A DNA stretch of 64,000 nucleotides from an uncultured beta proteobacterium. GTDB taxonomy: Bacteria > Pseudomonadota > Gammaproteobacteria > Burkholderiales > Burkholderiaceae_C. A model generated the notes under the pieces. It did no database searches. It saw only the letters and a list, made by a program, of their open reading frames with translations, and was not told the DNA's origin. Where the stretch lies: assembly GCA_903938815.1 (NCBI GenBank), contig CAJAES010000066.1, forward strand, positions 1-64,000, given 5' to 3'. Made by a program: the position numbers and the translations under genes. Shown here in pieces: positions 36,230-46,491 of this stretch; position 1 is the stretch's first letter, and every line of letters begins with the position of its first letter.

Positions 36230-39200
36230 ATGACCGATCTGTCCGCCGAGGCCCAGGCCCTCGCCAACTACCGCCCCACGAACAAGGTGCGCTTCGTCAC
36301 CGCGGCCAGCCTGTTCGACGGCCACGACGCCGCGATCAACATCATGCGCCGTCTGCTGCAGGGCATGGGCGCCGAGGTCATCCACCTGGGCCACAACCGC
36401 TCGGTGGATGAGGTCGTCACGGCGGCGCTGCAGGAAGACGTGCAGGGCATCGCGATCAGCAGCTACCAGGGCGGTCATATCGAGTACTTCCAGTACATGG
36501 TCGACCGCCTGCGCGAACTTGGCGGCGGGCACATCCAGGTCTTCGGCGGCGGCGGTGGCGTCATCGTGCCCGACGAGATCCGGGCGCTGCAGGACTACGG
36601 CGTGGCGCGCATCTACAGCCCCGAGGACGGCCAGCGCATGGGCCTGGCCGGCATGATCGGCGAGATGCTGATGCGTGCCGACCACGACCTGTGCGGCCAC
36701 GCGCCGAAGGATCTGTCCGCGCTCCAGGGGCACACGCCGCAGGCCTGGCGCGCGCTCGCGCAGGCCATCACGGCACTGGAGAACGGCCGCGCCGAACCCG
36801 CCTTCAAGGCCGCGCTGGCCGCCTCGCCCCGGCACGCCCCCGTGCTGGGCATCACCGGCACCGGCGGCGCCGGCAAGAGCAGCCTGACCGACGAGCTCAT
36901 CCGCCGCCTGCGCCTCGACCAGGACGACCGGCTGAAGATCGCCGTGATCTCCATCGACCCGAGCCGTCGCAAGAGCGGCGGCGCGCTGCTGGGCGACCGC
37001 ATCCGCATGAACGCGATCTCGCCGTGGCAGAAGGGCCCGCGCGTCTTCATGCGCAGCCTCGCCACGCGCGACTTCGGCAGCGAGATCAGCCAGGCCCTGC
37101 CCGACGTGCTGGCCGCGTGCCAGGCCGCGGGCTTCGACCTCATCGTGGTCGAGACTTCGGGCATCGGCCAGGGCGACGCCGCCATCGTGCCGCTGGTCGA
37201 CGTGCCGATGTACGTGATGACGCCCGAGTTCGGCGCCGCCAGCCAGCTCGAGAAGATCGACATGCTCGACTTCGCCGCGTTCGTGGCGATCAACAAGTTC
37301 GACCGCAAGGGCGCGGCGGATGCGCTGCGCGATGTCGCCAAGCAGGTGCAGCGCAACCGCGAGGCCTGGATGACGCCACCCGACCAGATGCCGGTCTTCG
37401 GCACCATGGCCAGCCGCTTCAACGACGACGGCGTGACGGCGCTGTACCAGGCGCTGGCCGTTCGTCTGGCCGAACTGGGCCTGAGCCTGCAGCCGGGCCG
37501 GCTGCCGGTGGCGGCCACGCGCCACAGCACGGCCGGCATGCCCATCGTGCCCGGCGCGCGCGTGCGCTACCTGGCCGACATCGCCGACACCGTGCGCGGC
37601 TACAAGAAGCGCGCCCGGGACCAGGCCCGCCTGGCGCGCGAGATCCAGCAGCTGCGGGCCAGCAGCCGCATGCTCTTCGAGGCCATCCCGACCAAGCACA
37701 AGGCGCGCGACGCGCTGGAAGAGCAGGCGGTGAGCCGCGAGCAGCGCCTGGACCCGGCCGCGAAGAAGCTGCTGACCATGTGGCCCGAGATGCAGAAGGC
37801 CTATGCGGGCGACGAGTACGTGGTGAAGATCCGCGACCGCGAGATCCGCACGGCGCTGACGCACACCACGCTCAGCGGCAACAAGATCCGCAAGGTGTCG
37901 CTGCCGCAGTACGAAGACCACGGCGAGATCCTGAAGTGGCTGCTGCTGGACAACGTGCCGGGCAGCTTCCCCTACACGGCGGGCACCTTCGCGTTCAAGC
38001 GCGAGGGCGAGGACCCCACCCGCATGTTCGCGGGCGAAGGCGACGCCTTCCGCACCAACCGCCGCTTCAAGATGGTCAGCGAGGGCCTGCCGGCCAAGCG
38101 GCTGTCGACCGCATTCGACTCGGTCACGCTCTACGGGCATGACCCCGACCTGCGGCCCGACATCTACGGCAAGGTGGGCAACTCCGGCGTCAGCATCGCG
38201 ACGCTGGACGACAGGAAGGTGCTGTACGGCGGCTTCGAGCTGACCAACCCGAGCACCAGCGTCAGCATGACGATCAACGGCCCGGCGCCGTCGATCCTGG
38301 CGATGTTCATGAACACCGCGATCGACCAGAACCTCGAGCGCTTCCGTGCCGACAACGGCCGCGAGCCGACCGACGACGAGGCCGCGAAGATCCGCGCCTG
38401 GACGCTGGCCAACGTGCGCGGCACGGTGCAGGCCGACATCCTGAAGGAAGACCAGGGCCAGAACACCTGCATCTTCAGCACCGAGTTCAGCCTGAAGGTC
38501 ATGGGCGACATCGCCGAGTACTTCGTGCACCACGACGTGCGCAACTTCTATTCGGTGTCGATCTCCGGGTACCACATCGCCGAGGCGGGCGCGAACCCGA
38601 TCAGCCAGCTGGCATTCACGCTGTCCAACGGCTTCACGTTCGTGGAGGCCTATCTGGCGCGGGGCATGCACATCGACGACTTCGCGCCCAACCTGAGCTT
38701 CTTCTTCAGCAACGGCATGGACCCGGAATACACCGTGCTGGGCCGCGTGGCGCGCCGCATCTGGGCCACCGCGATGCGCGACCGCTACGGCGCGAACGAG
38801 CGCAGCCAGAAGCTGAAGTACCACGTGCAGACCAGCGGCCGCAGCCTGCATGCGCAGGAGATCGCCTTCAACGACATCCGCACCACGCTGCAGGCGCTGA
38901 TCGCGGTGTACGACAACTGCAACTCGCTGCACACCAACGCCTACGACGAAGCCATCACCACGCCGACCGAGGAGAGCGTGCGCCGCGCGATGGCCATCCA
39001 GCTGATCATCAACCGCGAGTGGGGCCTGGCGAAGAACGAGAACCCGAACCAGGGCGCCTTCGTGATCGACGAGCTGACCGAGCTCGTCGAGGAAGCGGTG
39101 CTGGGCGAGTTCGAGAAGATCGCCGAACGCGGCGGCGTGCTCGGTGCGATGGAGACGGGCTACCAGCGCGGGAAGATCCAGGAGGAGAGCATGCACTACG

Positions 39201-39517
39201 AGATGCTCAAGCACACCGGCGAGTACCCCATCATCGGCGTGAATGCCTTCCGCAACCCGCACGCCGACCCGGTGCCGCAGCACATCGAGCTCGCACGCAG
39301 CACCGAGGAGGAAAAGCAGAGCCAGCTGCAGCGGCTGGCCGACTTCCATGCGCGCCACGCCGCCGAGGCGCCGGCGATGCTGCAGCGGCTGCAGCAGGCC
39401 GTGATCGAGCAACACAACGTCTTCGACGTGCTGATGGACGCGGTGCGCGTGTGCTCGCTGGGCCAGATCACGAACGCGCTCTTCGAGGTGGGCGGGCAGT
39501 ACCGGCGCAGCATGTGA
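36230..39517 (+). CDS. icmF: fused isobutyryl-CoA mutase IcmF
   Basis: Adenosylcobalamin-dependent mutase fused to its G-protein chaperone; 1095 residues. The N-terminal B12 domain has DGHDA at residues 30-34 (His32 is the cobalt ligand). A MeaI-type GTPase starts at GTGGAGKS (210-217), and the large C-terminal mutase domain ends at about 1095. It interconverts isobutyryl-CoA and n-butyryl-CoA, and related enzymes also act on isovaleryl-/pivalyl-CoA. AGGAG lies before ATG 36230. A box shared with the leucine operon lies just upstream, placing it in the branched-chain acyl-CoA network. Confidence 0.97.
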   Translation: MTDLSAEAQALANYRPTNKVRFVTAASLFDGHDAAINIMRRLLQGMGAEVIHLGHNRSVDEVVTAALQEDVQGIAISSYQGGHIEYFQYMVDRLRELGGGHIQVFGGGGGVIVPDEIRALQDYGVARIYSPEDGQRMGLAGMIGEMLMRADHDLCGHAPKDLSALQGHTPQAWRALAQAITALENGRAEPAFKAALAASPRHAPVLGITGTGGAGKSSLTDELIRRLRLDQDDRLKIAVISIDPSRRKSGGALLGDRIRMNAISPWQKGPRVFMRSLATRDFGSEISQALPDVLAACQAAGFDLIVVETSGIGQGDAAIVPLVDVPMYVMTPEFGAASQLEKIDMLDFAAFVAINKFDRKGAADALRDVAKQVQRNREAWMTPPDQMPVFGTMASRFNDDGVTALYQALAVRLAELGLSLQPGRLPVAATRHSTAGMPIVPGARVRYLADIADTVRGYKKRARDQARLAREIQQLRASSRMLFEAIPTKHKARDALEEQAVSREQRLDPAAKKLLTMWPEMQKAYAGDEYVVKIRDREIRTALTHTTLSGNKIRKVSLPQYEDHGEILKWLLLDNVPGSFPYTAGTFAFKREGEDPTRMFAGEGDAFRTNRRFKMVSEGLPAKRLSTAFDSVTLYGHDPDLRPDIYGKVGNSGVSIATLDDRKVLYGGFELTNPSTSVSMTINGPAPSILAMFMNTAIDQNLERFRADNGREPTDDEAAKIRAWTLANVRGTVQADILKEDQGQNTCIFSTEFSLKVMGDIAEYFVHHDVRNFYSVSISGYHIAEAGANPISQLAFTLSNGFTFVEAYLARGMHIDDFAPNLSFFFSNGMDPEYTVLGRVARRIWATAMRDRYGANERSQKLKYHVQTSGRSLHAQEIAFNDIRTTLQALIAVYDNCNSLHTNAYDEAITTPTEESVRRAMAIQLIINREWGLAKNENPNQGAFVIDELTELVEEAVLGEFEKIAERGGVLGAMETGYQRGKIQEESMHYEMLKHTGEYPIIGVNAFRNPHADPVPQHIELARSTEEEKQSQLQRLADFHARHAAEAPAMLQRLQQAVIEQHNVFDVLMDAVRVCSLGQITNALFEVGGQYRRSM

Positions 39518-39597
39518 ACCCGGGTTGACCCGGGCAGGGGGAGGCCTCTCGCAGGTTCATGATCCGCAATCCCATACCTGCAAGATGGAGACTGCGG

Positions 39598-41928
39598 ATG
39601 TCCGGTTCCCGAAAGCTGCCTTTCCTGTGCTCGATGCACTCTCTGCCGTTGCTGTCGGCCCTGGCCGCAGCGGCGCTGGCCGGCGGCTGCGCGACCCCCG
39701 CGCCCACCGAACGCAGCGCCACGATCCAGCGCACCGCGCACGGCGTGGCGCACATCGAGGCACCCGACCTCGAGAGCCTGGCTTACGGCGTGGCCTATGC
39801 GCACGCACAGGACAACGCCTGCATGACGGCCGACCATCTGGTGACGATGCGCGGCCAGCGTTCGCAGCACTTCGGGGCCAAGGCCATGGGCGCGCTCGGC
39901 CTGCGGGCGCTGCCCAACGAGCAGATCGACCTCTTCATCGCGGCGCACATGAACGACGCCGCGCTGGCCAAGGCCTGGGACGGCGCATCGGCTGACGCGC
40001 AGGCTCTCGCACGCGGCTACGTGGCCGGCTACAACAGGCACCTGAAGGACAACGCAGGGCGCCTGCCCGCAGCCTGCAACGGCAAGCCCTGGCTGGCGCC
40101 CATGACGCTGGCTGAGTACCGGCGCATCAACGAGATCCTGGTCACGCAGGCGGGAGTCACCGCCCTGGCCGACGGTGTGATCGGGGCCCAGCCGCCGGTG
40201 GCGAAGGCGGCGTCGGCCGCCACGCCCGATTTCACGCTGGCCGATGCAGCACAGGCCATGCGCGACGCCGGCCTGCTCGACTCCCCGCTGGGCTCCAACG
40301 CCTGGGCCTTCGGGCGCGAATCCACGGCCAACGGCCGGGGCCTGCTGATGGGCAACCCGCACTTCCCGTGGCAGGGCGTGAACCGCTTCTGGCAACTGCA
40401 CCTCACGGTACCGGGCCAGCTCGACGTGATGGGTGCCAGCATCGGCCACACCGCGCTGGTGCAGATCGGCTTCAACCGCGACATCGCCTGGTCTCACACC
40501 GTCTCCACCGGCAAGCGCTTCACGCTGCACGAACTCAAGCTGGTGCCCGGCGACCCGACGGCCTATGTGCTGGACGGCGCACCGGTGAAGATGACGTCGA
40601 AGACCATCGGCGGCCGCACCCTGTGGTCCACCCGCTTCGGCCCCATCGTGATCATTCCGCGCGCAGGCCTGAACTGGACCACCGAGACCGCGTACGCCGT
40701 GCAGGACGCCAATGCCGGCAACACGCGCGCGCTGGACACCTGGCTGGGCATCAACCGGGCGCGCGATGTCGAAGGCATCCGCTCGGCGCAGCGCAACCTG
40801 GGCATCCCGTGGGTCAACACCATCGCGGCCGACCGCCACGGCAAGGCCTACTACGCCGACGTGAGCGTGGTGCCCGATGTCGATGCGGCGCGGCTGGCGG
40901 ACTGCAAGCCGAGCCCGCGCGCGGCCGGGCTCCTGGGAGCGGCGGGCCTGGTGGTGATGGACGGCTCGCGCAGCGCCTGCGACTGGCGGCGCGACGGAGC
41001 CTCGCCCGTGCCCGGCGTGACGCCCATCGAACGCATGCCCGTGGCCGTGCGCGAGGACTGGCTGCACAACAGCAACGACAGCTTCTTCCACAGCCACCCG
41101 CAGCAGCGCTTCGGCGCCATCTCGCCGATGGTGGGCGACGACATCGTGCGGCGCCCGCGCACCCGCGCCGGGCTCACCGAGATTCCGGAACTGCTGGGGC
41201 GCGGCAAGGTGACGCCGCAGGCCGTGCAGGCGCAGCTCTTCGCCAACCGCAACCACGCGGCCGAGTGGGTGCTGCCGGACCTGCTGGCCGCCTGCCCGAA
41301 GGCGCCCACGCCCGAGGCGAAGGACGGCTGCGCCGCGCTGGCCGCTTTCGGCCGCGTGAACAACCTCGATGCGCGCGGCGCGCACCTTTTCCGCGAGTTC
41401 TGGCGCGCGGCGGGCAGCGTGCCGGGCGTCCACCGGGTGCCCTTCGACCGTGCGCGGCCCGCGTCCACGCCCGTGGGACTGAAGATGGACGATGCCGCCG
41501 TGGCTGCCAAGGTCTGGGCCGCGCTGGAGGGCACCGTCAAGGCGGTGCGCGAAGCCGGCTTCGCGCGCGCCGCCCCGCTGGCGCAGGTGCAGCGCGCCGC
41601 CACCAGCGCCTCGCCCATCGGGTTGCACGGCGGTGACGAGATCGAGGGCGTGTTGAACAACCTCGGCGTGCGCGGCGGCCCGGCCTTCGGCAAGAACGGC
41701 CTGGCCATCGACTACGGCACCAGCTATGTCCAGACCGTCGGCTTCGACGACCGCGGCCCGGTGGCGCAGGCCTTGCTGACCTACGGCCAGAGCACCGACC
41801 CGGCCTCGCCGTACTCGGCCGACCAGACCGCGCTGTATGCGCGCAAGGTCTGGCCGCAACTGCCCTTCCATGCCGCCGACGTGACGCGCGAACGCATCGG
41901 CGCGCCCTTGCGCCTGCTCCTGCCCTGA
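39598..41928 (+). CDS. penicillin-acylase-family N-terminal nucleophile hydrolase
   Basis: Self-processing amide hydrolase of 776 residues. A lipoprotein-type signal ends near Cys31 (LAGGC). A propeptide and alpha-beta domains follow, with the nucleophile Ser233 in LGSNAWAFG, where autocleavage should release the beta chain. Later HNSNDS and NHAAEW fit the beta chain. The closest known types are aculeacin A acylase and acyl-homoserine lactone acylases such as PvdQ/QuiP, but the substrate is not fixed. I chose ATG 39598, which has GGAG seven bases before it; ATG 39559 is possible. Confidence 0.88.
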   Translation: MSGSRKLPFLCSMHSLPLLSALAAAALAGGCATPAPTERSATIQRTAHGVAHIEAPDLESLAYGVAYAHAQDNACMTADHLVTMRGQRSQHFGAKAMGALGLRALPNEQIDLFIAAHMNDAALAKAWDGASADAQALARGYVAGYNRHLKDNAGRLPAACNGKPWLAPMTLAEYRRINEILVTQAGVTALADGVIGAQPPVAKAASAATPDFTLADAAQAMRDAGLLDSPLGSNAWAFGRESTANGRGLLMGNPHFPWQGVNRFWQLHLTVPGQLDVMGASIGHTALVQIGFNRDIAWSHTVSTGKRFTLHELKLVPGDPTAYVLDGAPVKMTSKTIGGRTLWSTRFGPIVIIPRAGLNWTTETAYAVQDANAGNTRALDTWLGINRARDVEGIRSAQRNLGIPWVNTIAADRHGKAYYADVSVVPDVDAARLADCKPSPRAAGLLGAAGLVVMDGSRSACDWRRDGASPVPGVTPIERMPVAVREDWLHNSNDSFFHSHPQQRFGAISPMVGDDIVRRPRTRAGLTEIPELLGRGKVTPQAVQAQLFANRNHAAEWVLPDLLAACPKAPTPEAKDGCAALAAFGRVNNLDARGAHLFREFWRAAGSVPGVHRVPFDRARPASTPVGLKMDDAAVAAKVWAALEGTVKAVREAGFARAAPLAQVQRAATSASPIGLHGGDEIEGVLNNLGVRGGPAFGKNGLAIDYGTSYVQTVGFDDRGPVAQALLTYGQSTDPASPYSADQTALYARKVWPQLPFHAADVTRERIGAPLRLLLP

Positions 41929-41996
41929 AACGCGCTGCGGCGCGGCCATGGCCGCGTCGCAGCGCCACCGGGCACGCCGCCCAGCGGCTCAGCGGC

Positions 41997-42785
41997 TCAG
42001 GCGCCCAGCAACTGGATGTCGCCGTAGTCGGCGCGCATCGGCTGCTTCAGGTCGTCCGCGTCGGTGAGCACCGCCACCGAGACCAACCGGCCCGGCGCCT
42101 CGCCGAAGATGCGCTGGAAGTCCTCGACGATGTGCCGGCGGTGCGACTGCCAGGCGCCCAGCCCTTCGGCGCCGCTGCGCACCACCAGGCTGCGGATGCG
42201 GCCGCTGCGGCTGTAGGGCACCACGCGGTCGAGGGCCAGCGTGGCGTCCCAGACATACATGAGCGTGGCGTAGGGCAGGCGCTGGCCTGTGAAGAGCTCC
42301 ACCTGCTCGAAGAACAGGCGGTCCCGCAGCGGCAGCGCCGCGATGTCGCCATCGAAGGCCAGCAGCACGCGCGCCGGGCTGTCGTCGAGCTCGAGTTCGT
42401 CCGCGCGGGCCCCCAGCGGCACGGACTCCGCGCGCCAGCTCCATTCGATCCAGGGCCGCAGCAGGGGGTCGGCCTCGACGGGGCAGCGCAGCGCGCTCGA
42501 ACCGCGCAGCGACTCGGCGCGCAGCACCGTGCGGCCTTCATCGTCGGCCGTGAAGTAGCGGCTCGGCGGGATGTCGCGCCGCACGCGGTATTCCTCCCAG
42601 CCGGGTGGCAGGCGGCCGTCGGCCACCGCCGTGCTGAAGCGTGCCACCTCGTCCGGCGCCGGCCTCTCCAGCACTTCCGGCGGCAGCGCGCAGCCGCCGC
42701 CCGCCAGCGGCAGGGCGCCCAGCCAGGCCAGCGCACGTCGTCGGGCCAGGCATGTGCCGGCCAGGGTCTCGATCGCGGTATTCAC
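41997..42785 (-). CDS. DUF3047 lipoprotein
   Basis: Predicted periplasmic or outer-membrane lipoprotein of 262 residues. The N-terminus ends in the lipobox-like LAGGGC near residue 32. The rest matches DUF3047 in pattern, with the RYFTADDEGR region, IEWSWRAE, a DDSPARVLLAFDGD segment and the C-terminal TDADDLKQPMRADYGDIQL. The function of the family is unknown. It is convergent with the acylase gene and diverges from the histidine phosphatase gene, with 22 bases between the two starts. Confidence 0.8.
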   Translation of the reverse strand: MNTAIETLAGTCLARRRALAWLGALPLAGGGCALPPEVLERPAPDEVARFSTAVADGRLPPGWEEYRVRRDIPPSRYFTADDEGRTVLRAESLRGSSALRCPVEADPLLRPWIEWSWRAESVPLGARADELELDDSPARVLLAFDGDIAALPLRDRLFFEQVELFTGQRLPYATLMYVWDATLALDRVVPYSRSGRIRSLVVRSGAEGLGAWQSHRRHIVEDFQRIFGEAPGRLVSVAVLTDADDLKQPMRADYGDIQLLGA

Positions 42786-42807
42786 CGAAACACCATAGCA
42801 TCAGCCC

Positions 42808-43395
42808 ATGACGATCCTATGGCTGCGGCACGGCGAGACGGCACTGAATGCCGCGAAGGTGATGCAACCCGCCGACACGCCGCTTTCACCCCGGGGCCTG
42901 GCGCAGGCCGATGCGGCCGCCGCCCGCCTGAAGGCGTTGCGGCCCGCAGCCATCCTGAGCAGCGACATGCCGCGCGCCCGGCAGACAGCCGAAGCCGTGG
43001 CGCAGGCCACAGGCCTGACGGTGCTGACCGACGAGCGCCTGCGCGAACGCAACTTCGGCGCGCTGCGCGGGCGCCCCTGGGCCACGCTGGGCTTCGATCC
43101 GACCACGCTGGTCGAGGCGCCGGAAGGCGGCGAATCCCTGGCGGATTTCCATGCCCGCTGCGCCGAGGCATGGGCGTTCGCGCTCGCGCACCGCGCAGCA
43201 CTGGGCGGGCCGCTGCTGGTCGTCTCGCACGGCCTGCTGATCCACGCGACGCTGCAGCGTCACGCCCACTGGCCCACCGGCATGCAACTGCCCGAACGGC
43301 TGACGAACACCTCGGTGTCGATCGTCGATGCGGCCGGCCCCAACGCCATGCTGCTGGTGAACTGCAGCACGCATCTGGGCGATCAGAACGCGTAG
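42808..43395 (+). CDS. histidine phosphatase (phosphoglycerate mutase-like)
   Basis: Phosphohydrolase of 195 residues with the branch-2 signature WLRHGET at residues 5-11 (catalytic His8), the second Arg in SSDMPRARQTAE near 55, and a late VVSHG His near 141. Members include cobalamin ribazole phosphatase and broad phosphatases; sequence alone does not choose. Its last 13 bases overlap the convergent FadL gene. Confidence 0.9.
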   Translation: MTILWLRHGETALNAAKVMQPADTPLSPRGLAQADAAAARLKALRPAAILSSDMPRARQTAEAVAQATGLTVLTDERLRERNFGALRGRPWATLGFDPTTLVEAPEGGESLADFHARCAEAWAFALAHRAALGGPLLVVSHGLLIHATLQRHAHWPTGMQLPERLTNTSVSIVDAAGPNAMLLVNCSTHLGDQNA

Positions 43396-44786
43396 GCCAT
43401 CTGCGCCGAGACGATGACCGTGTGGCTGTCGTAGTGGCCGTTCAGCAGACCATAGGCGGGGGTGCTGGGCGGGTCACCCCGCTTGTCGATGCCGGCCTGG
43501 CGGCTGCTCAGATAGGCGGCGCCGAAGTCCAGCCGCATGCTGTCGCTGAACAGGTACTGCGCACCCGCACTGACCCACAGGCGGTTTGCGTCGGGCAGGC
43601 GGGGCGTGCGGAATTCGTCGCGCACCGGTGACTGATCCCAGGCCAGGCCGCCGCGCAGACGCCACATCCCGCCCGGGCGATAGCTCGCACCGACGGCGAG
43701 CTTCCAACTGTCCTTGAAGTGTTCCGGCGTCGACTGCAGCACCGTGCCGTCGCCGCGCACGAAGCGCAGTTCACGGATCGTCGACCAGCCCGTCCACTGC
43801 AGATCGGCCATCACGTCCCAGCGCGGATCGACCGCACGGAAGGCGGAGAGATTCACGATGGGCGGCAGCTTGACCTTCGCATTCACGGCGGAATCGAACA
43901 GCGCGCCCGCATTCACGCCGGCAGAGAGCTGGGCCACGGTGCCGGCCAGCGGCGCCGACGGAATCACGGGCAGCGCCGGGTTCGTGAAGCGCACGTCGCC
44001 GGCGATGCGGTAGCTCACGGGCGAGCGGTAGTGCAGGCCGACCCGGCTCTGGCTGTCCAGGTCCCACAGCACGCCGATGTTCCAGCCGAAGGCGTTGTCG
44101 GCGCCCTTCACGCTGGCCTTCGAGGCGAGCCCGGGCGTCGCCTGCGCGACGGCGGCGTAGGTCTCGCTGCCGGGCGCGATGCCCGCGCCCGCAGCGGCGC
44201 TCAGCAGCGCGGCGGAGTAGTTCACGAGGTTGTTGAACTCCGCCTGCATGCGCTGGATGTTCAGGCCCGCGCCCACGGAGATGCCGTCCGCCGCGCGCCA
44301 GGCGACGCTGGGGTTCAGGTTCAGCGTGCGAATGCTCGACTTGGTGGCCTGGAATCGTCCGATGAACTGGTCGTCGTACTCCGTGACGAGACCCCAGGGC
44401 GCCGTCACGCCCAGGCCCACCCGCCAGGCATTGCCCATCGGCTGCACGAAGTAGAGGTTGGGGACGACGTTGAGCCCGCCCGCGTCGCCGCCGTCGCCGC
44501 CCAGCGGCTGCTGAGCGGCAGCCACCGAAGCCTCGTCGCGAAAACGGATCGTGGGCCGCACCAGATGCAGCACGCCCACGGCCTGCCGGGTCTGCACGCG
44601 CATCATGCCGGCCGGGTTCGACCAGAGCGTGCTGGCATCGTCGCCGCTCGCCGCGCCGCCGGCAAACGCCGTGCCCAGCCCGGAAGCCGAAGACTCGTTG
44701 AGCTGGAAGCCTGCGGCCAGGGCGGGGGTGCAGAAGATCCCGCAGACCAAGGATGCGACAGGCAGGAGTGCGTAGGTGGCGCGCAT
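43383..44786 (-). CDS. outer-membrane FadL-type long-chain fatty acid transporter
   Basis: Outer-membrane beta-barrel for uptake of long-chain fatty acids or other hydrophobic compounds; 467 residues. A signal peptide ends near LAAGF (the first mature residues are AGFQLNE, typical of FadL). The NPAG motif appears early (SNPAGMM), many alternating strands follow, and the protein ends in Phe (YAF), the usual barrel signature. The ATG at 44786 was chosen over an in-frame ATG 33 bases upstream because a signal peptide then begins correctly. It diverges from amn. Confidence 0.9.
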   Translation of the reverse strand: MRATYALLPVASLVCGIFCTPALAAGFQLNESSASGLGTAFAGGAASGDDASTLWSNPAGMMRVQTRQAVGVLHLVRPTIRFRDEASVAAAQQPLGGDGGDAGGLNVVPNLYFVQPMGNAWRVGLGVTAPWGLVTEYDDQFIGRFQATKSSIRTLNLNPSVAWRAADGISVGAGLNIQRMQAEFNNLVNYSAALLSAAAGAGIAPGSETYAAVAQATPGLASKASVKGADNAFGWNIGVLWDLDSQSRVGLHYRSPVSYRIAGDVRFTNPALPVIPSAPLAGTVAQLSAGVNAGALFDSAVNAKVKLPPIVNLSAFRAVDPRWDVMADLQWTGWSTIRELRFVRGDGTVLQSTPEHFKDSWKLAVGASYRPGGMWRLRGGLAWDQSPVRDEFRTPRLPDANRLWVSAGAQYLFSDSMRLDFGAAYLSSRQAGIDKRGDPPSTPAYGLLNGHYDSHTVIVSAQMAYAF

Positions 44787-44893
44787 GGCTGTATTCCCAG
44801 ACGAAGTGGTCGTAAGCACCAGCCTAGGGCCGGCAGCGCAGGCGGAACTTGATCATGCTCACCACCGTCACGCAGACTCGGTACGATGCCTTC

Positions 44894-46351
44894 ATGCTGA
44901 CACCGCCCTACATCGCCCCCGCCCGATTCGACGACCCGGCCGCCGCGCTGGCGCAGGTGCGCCGCATCTACGAGACCAGCGTCGCCCACCTGCGCGAAGC
45001 CCTGCAGCGCTTCATCGCCGGCGAGACGCCCACGGAGCGCGTGCGCGCCTGCTACCCCTTCGTGCGCGTGCAGACCGACACCGTGGCACGCGCCGATTCG
45101 CGTCTGGCCTATGGCTTCGTGTCCGGACCAGGGGTGTACGAAACCACGCTGACCCGGCCCGAGCTCTTCGCGCGCTACCTCGAACAGCAGTTCGACCTGC
45201 TGCTGAGCAACCATGGCGTGGCGCTCGAGATCGGGACCAGCTCCCAGCCCATACCGGTGCATTTCTCGCTGGGGGAGAACGACCACCTCGAGGGCAGCCT
45301 GAGCATGGTGCAGCGCAACGCGATGCGCGACCTGTTCGACCTGCCCGACCTGGCCGCCATGGACGACGGCATCGCCAACGGCACCTGGGAGCCGGCGCCC
45401 GGAGAAGCGCAGCCGCTGGCGCTCTTCACGGCAGCCCGGGTGGACTACTCGCTGCACCGGCTGCGCCACTACAGTGGAACGGTTCCGGAGCACTTCCAGA
45501 ACTTCGTGCTCTTCACGAACTACCAGTTCTACATCGACGAGTTCGTGCGCATGGGCCGCGAAGCGATGGCCGCAGGCGGCCAGGGCTACACCGCCTTCGT
45601 CGAGCCAGGCAACGTCGTCACGACGCCCGCCGGCAGCACGGGCACGCCCCCGCCACGGCTGCCGCAGATGCCGGGCTACCACCTCGTGCGCCCCGACCAT
45701 TCCGGCATCACGATGGTCAACATCGGCGTCGGCCCCGCGAACGCGAAGACGATCACCGATCACATCGCCGTGCTGCGCCCGCATGCCTGGCTGATGCTGG
45801 GTCACTGCGCGGGGCTGCGCAACACGCAGCAGCTCGGCGACTACGTGCTCGCCCACGGCTATGTGCGCGAGGACCACGTGCTGGACGAAGAGCTGCCGCT
45901 GTGGGTGCCGATCCCGGCGCTGGCCGAGGTGCAGGTGGCGCTGGAGCAGGCCGTGGCCGAGGTGACGCAGCTCGAAGGCTACGAGTTGAAGAAGGTGCTG
46001 CGCACCGGCACCGTGGCCAGCACCGACAACCGCAACTGGGAACTGCTGCCGCACCCGGGCCCGGAGCGGCGCTTCAGCCAGAGCCGCGCCGTGGCGCTGG
46101 ACATGGAAAGCGCCACCATCGCGGCCAACGGGTTCCGGTTCCGCGTGCCCTACGGAACCCTGCTGTGCGTGAGCGACAAGCCGCTGCATGGCGAGATCAA
46201 GCTGCCGGGCATGGCCAACACCTTCTACCGCGAGCGCGTCGACCAGCACCTGCGCATCGGCATGCTGGCCATCGAACTGCTGCGCCAGCAGCGCCCGGGG
46301 CAGCTGCACAGCCGCAAGCTTCGCAGCTTCGCCGAGGTGGCCTTCCAGTAG
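44894..46351 (+). CDS. amn: AMP nucleosidase
   Basis: Hydrolyses AMP to adenine and ribose 5-phosphate, regulating adenylate levels; 485 residues, matching the 484 of E. coli. The N-terminal regulatory half is followed by the phosphorylase-like catalytic half with INIGVGPANAKTITDH, GHCAGLRNTQQ and DMESATIAANGFR. I chose ATG 44894 to match family length; an upstream ATG at 44849 would add 15 residues. It diverges from the FadL gene. Confidence 0.95.
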   Translation: MLTPPYIAPARFDDPAAALAQVRRIYETSVAHLREALQRFIAGETPTERVRACYPFVRVQTDTVARADSRLAYGFVSGPGVYETTLTRPELFARYLEQQFDLLLSNHGVALEIGTSSQPIPVHFSLGENDHLEGSLSMVQRNAMRDLFDLPDLAAMDDGIANGTWEPAPGEAQPLALFTAARVDYSLHRLRHYSGTVPEHFQNFVLFTNYQFYIDEFVRMGREAMAAGGQGYTAFVEPGNVVTTPAGSTGTPPPRLPQMPGYHLVRPDHSGITMVNIGVGPANAKTITDHIAVLRPHAWLMLGHCAGLRNTQQLGDYVLAHGYVREDHVLDEELPLWVPIPALAEVQVALEQAVAEVTQLEGYELKKVLRTGTVASTDNRNWELLPHPGPERRFSQSRAVALDMESATIAANGFRFRVPYGTLLCVSDKPLHGEIKLPGMANTFYRERVDQHLRIGMLAIELLRQQRPGQLHSRKLRSFAEVAFQ

Positions 46352-46403
46352 TGCGGGTCGTCCGGGTCGAGTCTCCGGGGCAGGCGCCTGCGGGGCGCTT
46401 CGT

Positions 46404-46417
46404 TTGACCCAGGTCAT
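46404..46417. promoter_or_regulatory. FNR/CRP-like dyad before the efflux operon
   Basis: TTGACCCAGGTCAT has the half-sites TTGAC and GTCAT around a four-base core, close to the FNR/ANR type box TTGAT/C-N4-G/ATCAA. It lies 75 bases before the outer-membrane efflux gene start and resembles the palindrome at 61755-61768 (TTGACCCATGTCAA), 12 of 14 bases the same. Confidence 0.4.
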
Positions 46418-46491
46418 GTCTTTGCAGTGTCCTTTGCGGTGACGGGACGCGCCTCAACGCACCAGCAACATTGGCGGCGCAGCATGAACGC

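Noticed and set aside
36212..39415. 1067-codon minus-strand open frame opposite icmF
   Set aside because: It lies opposite the conserved IcmF protein and is made of low-complexity His/Arg/Ala/Val sequence.
39519..39534. CCCGGG-TTGA-CCCGGG hairpin after icmF as a terminator
   Set aside because: The stem is only six base pairs and no T-run follows.
39196..41949. 917-codon minus-strand open frame opposite the acylase gene
   Set aside because: No recognisable motif; the plus strand carries a complete Ntn-hydrolase with signal sequence and ribosome binding site.
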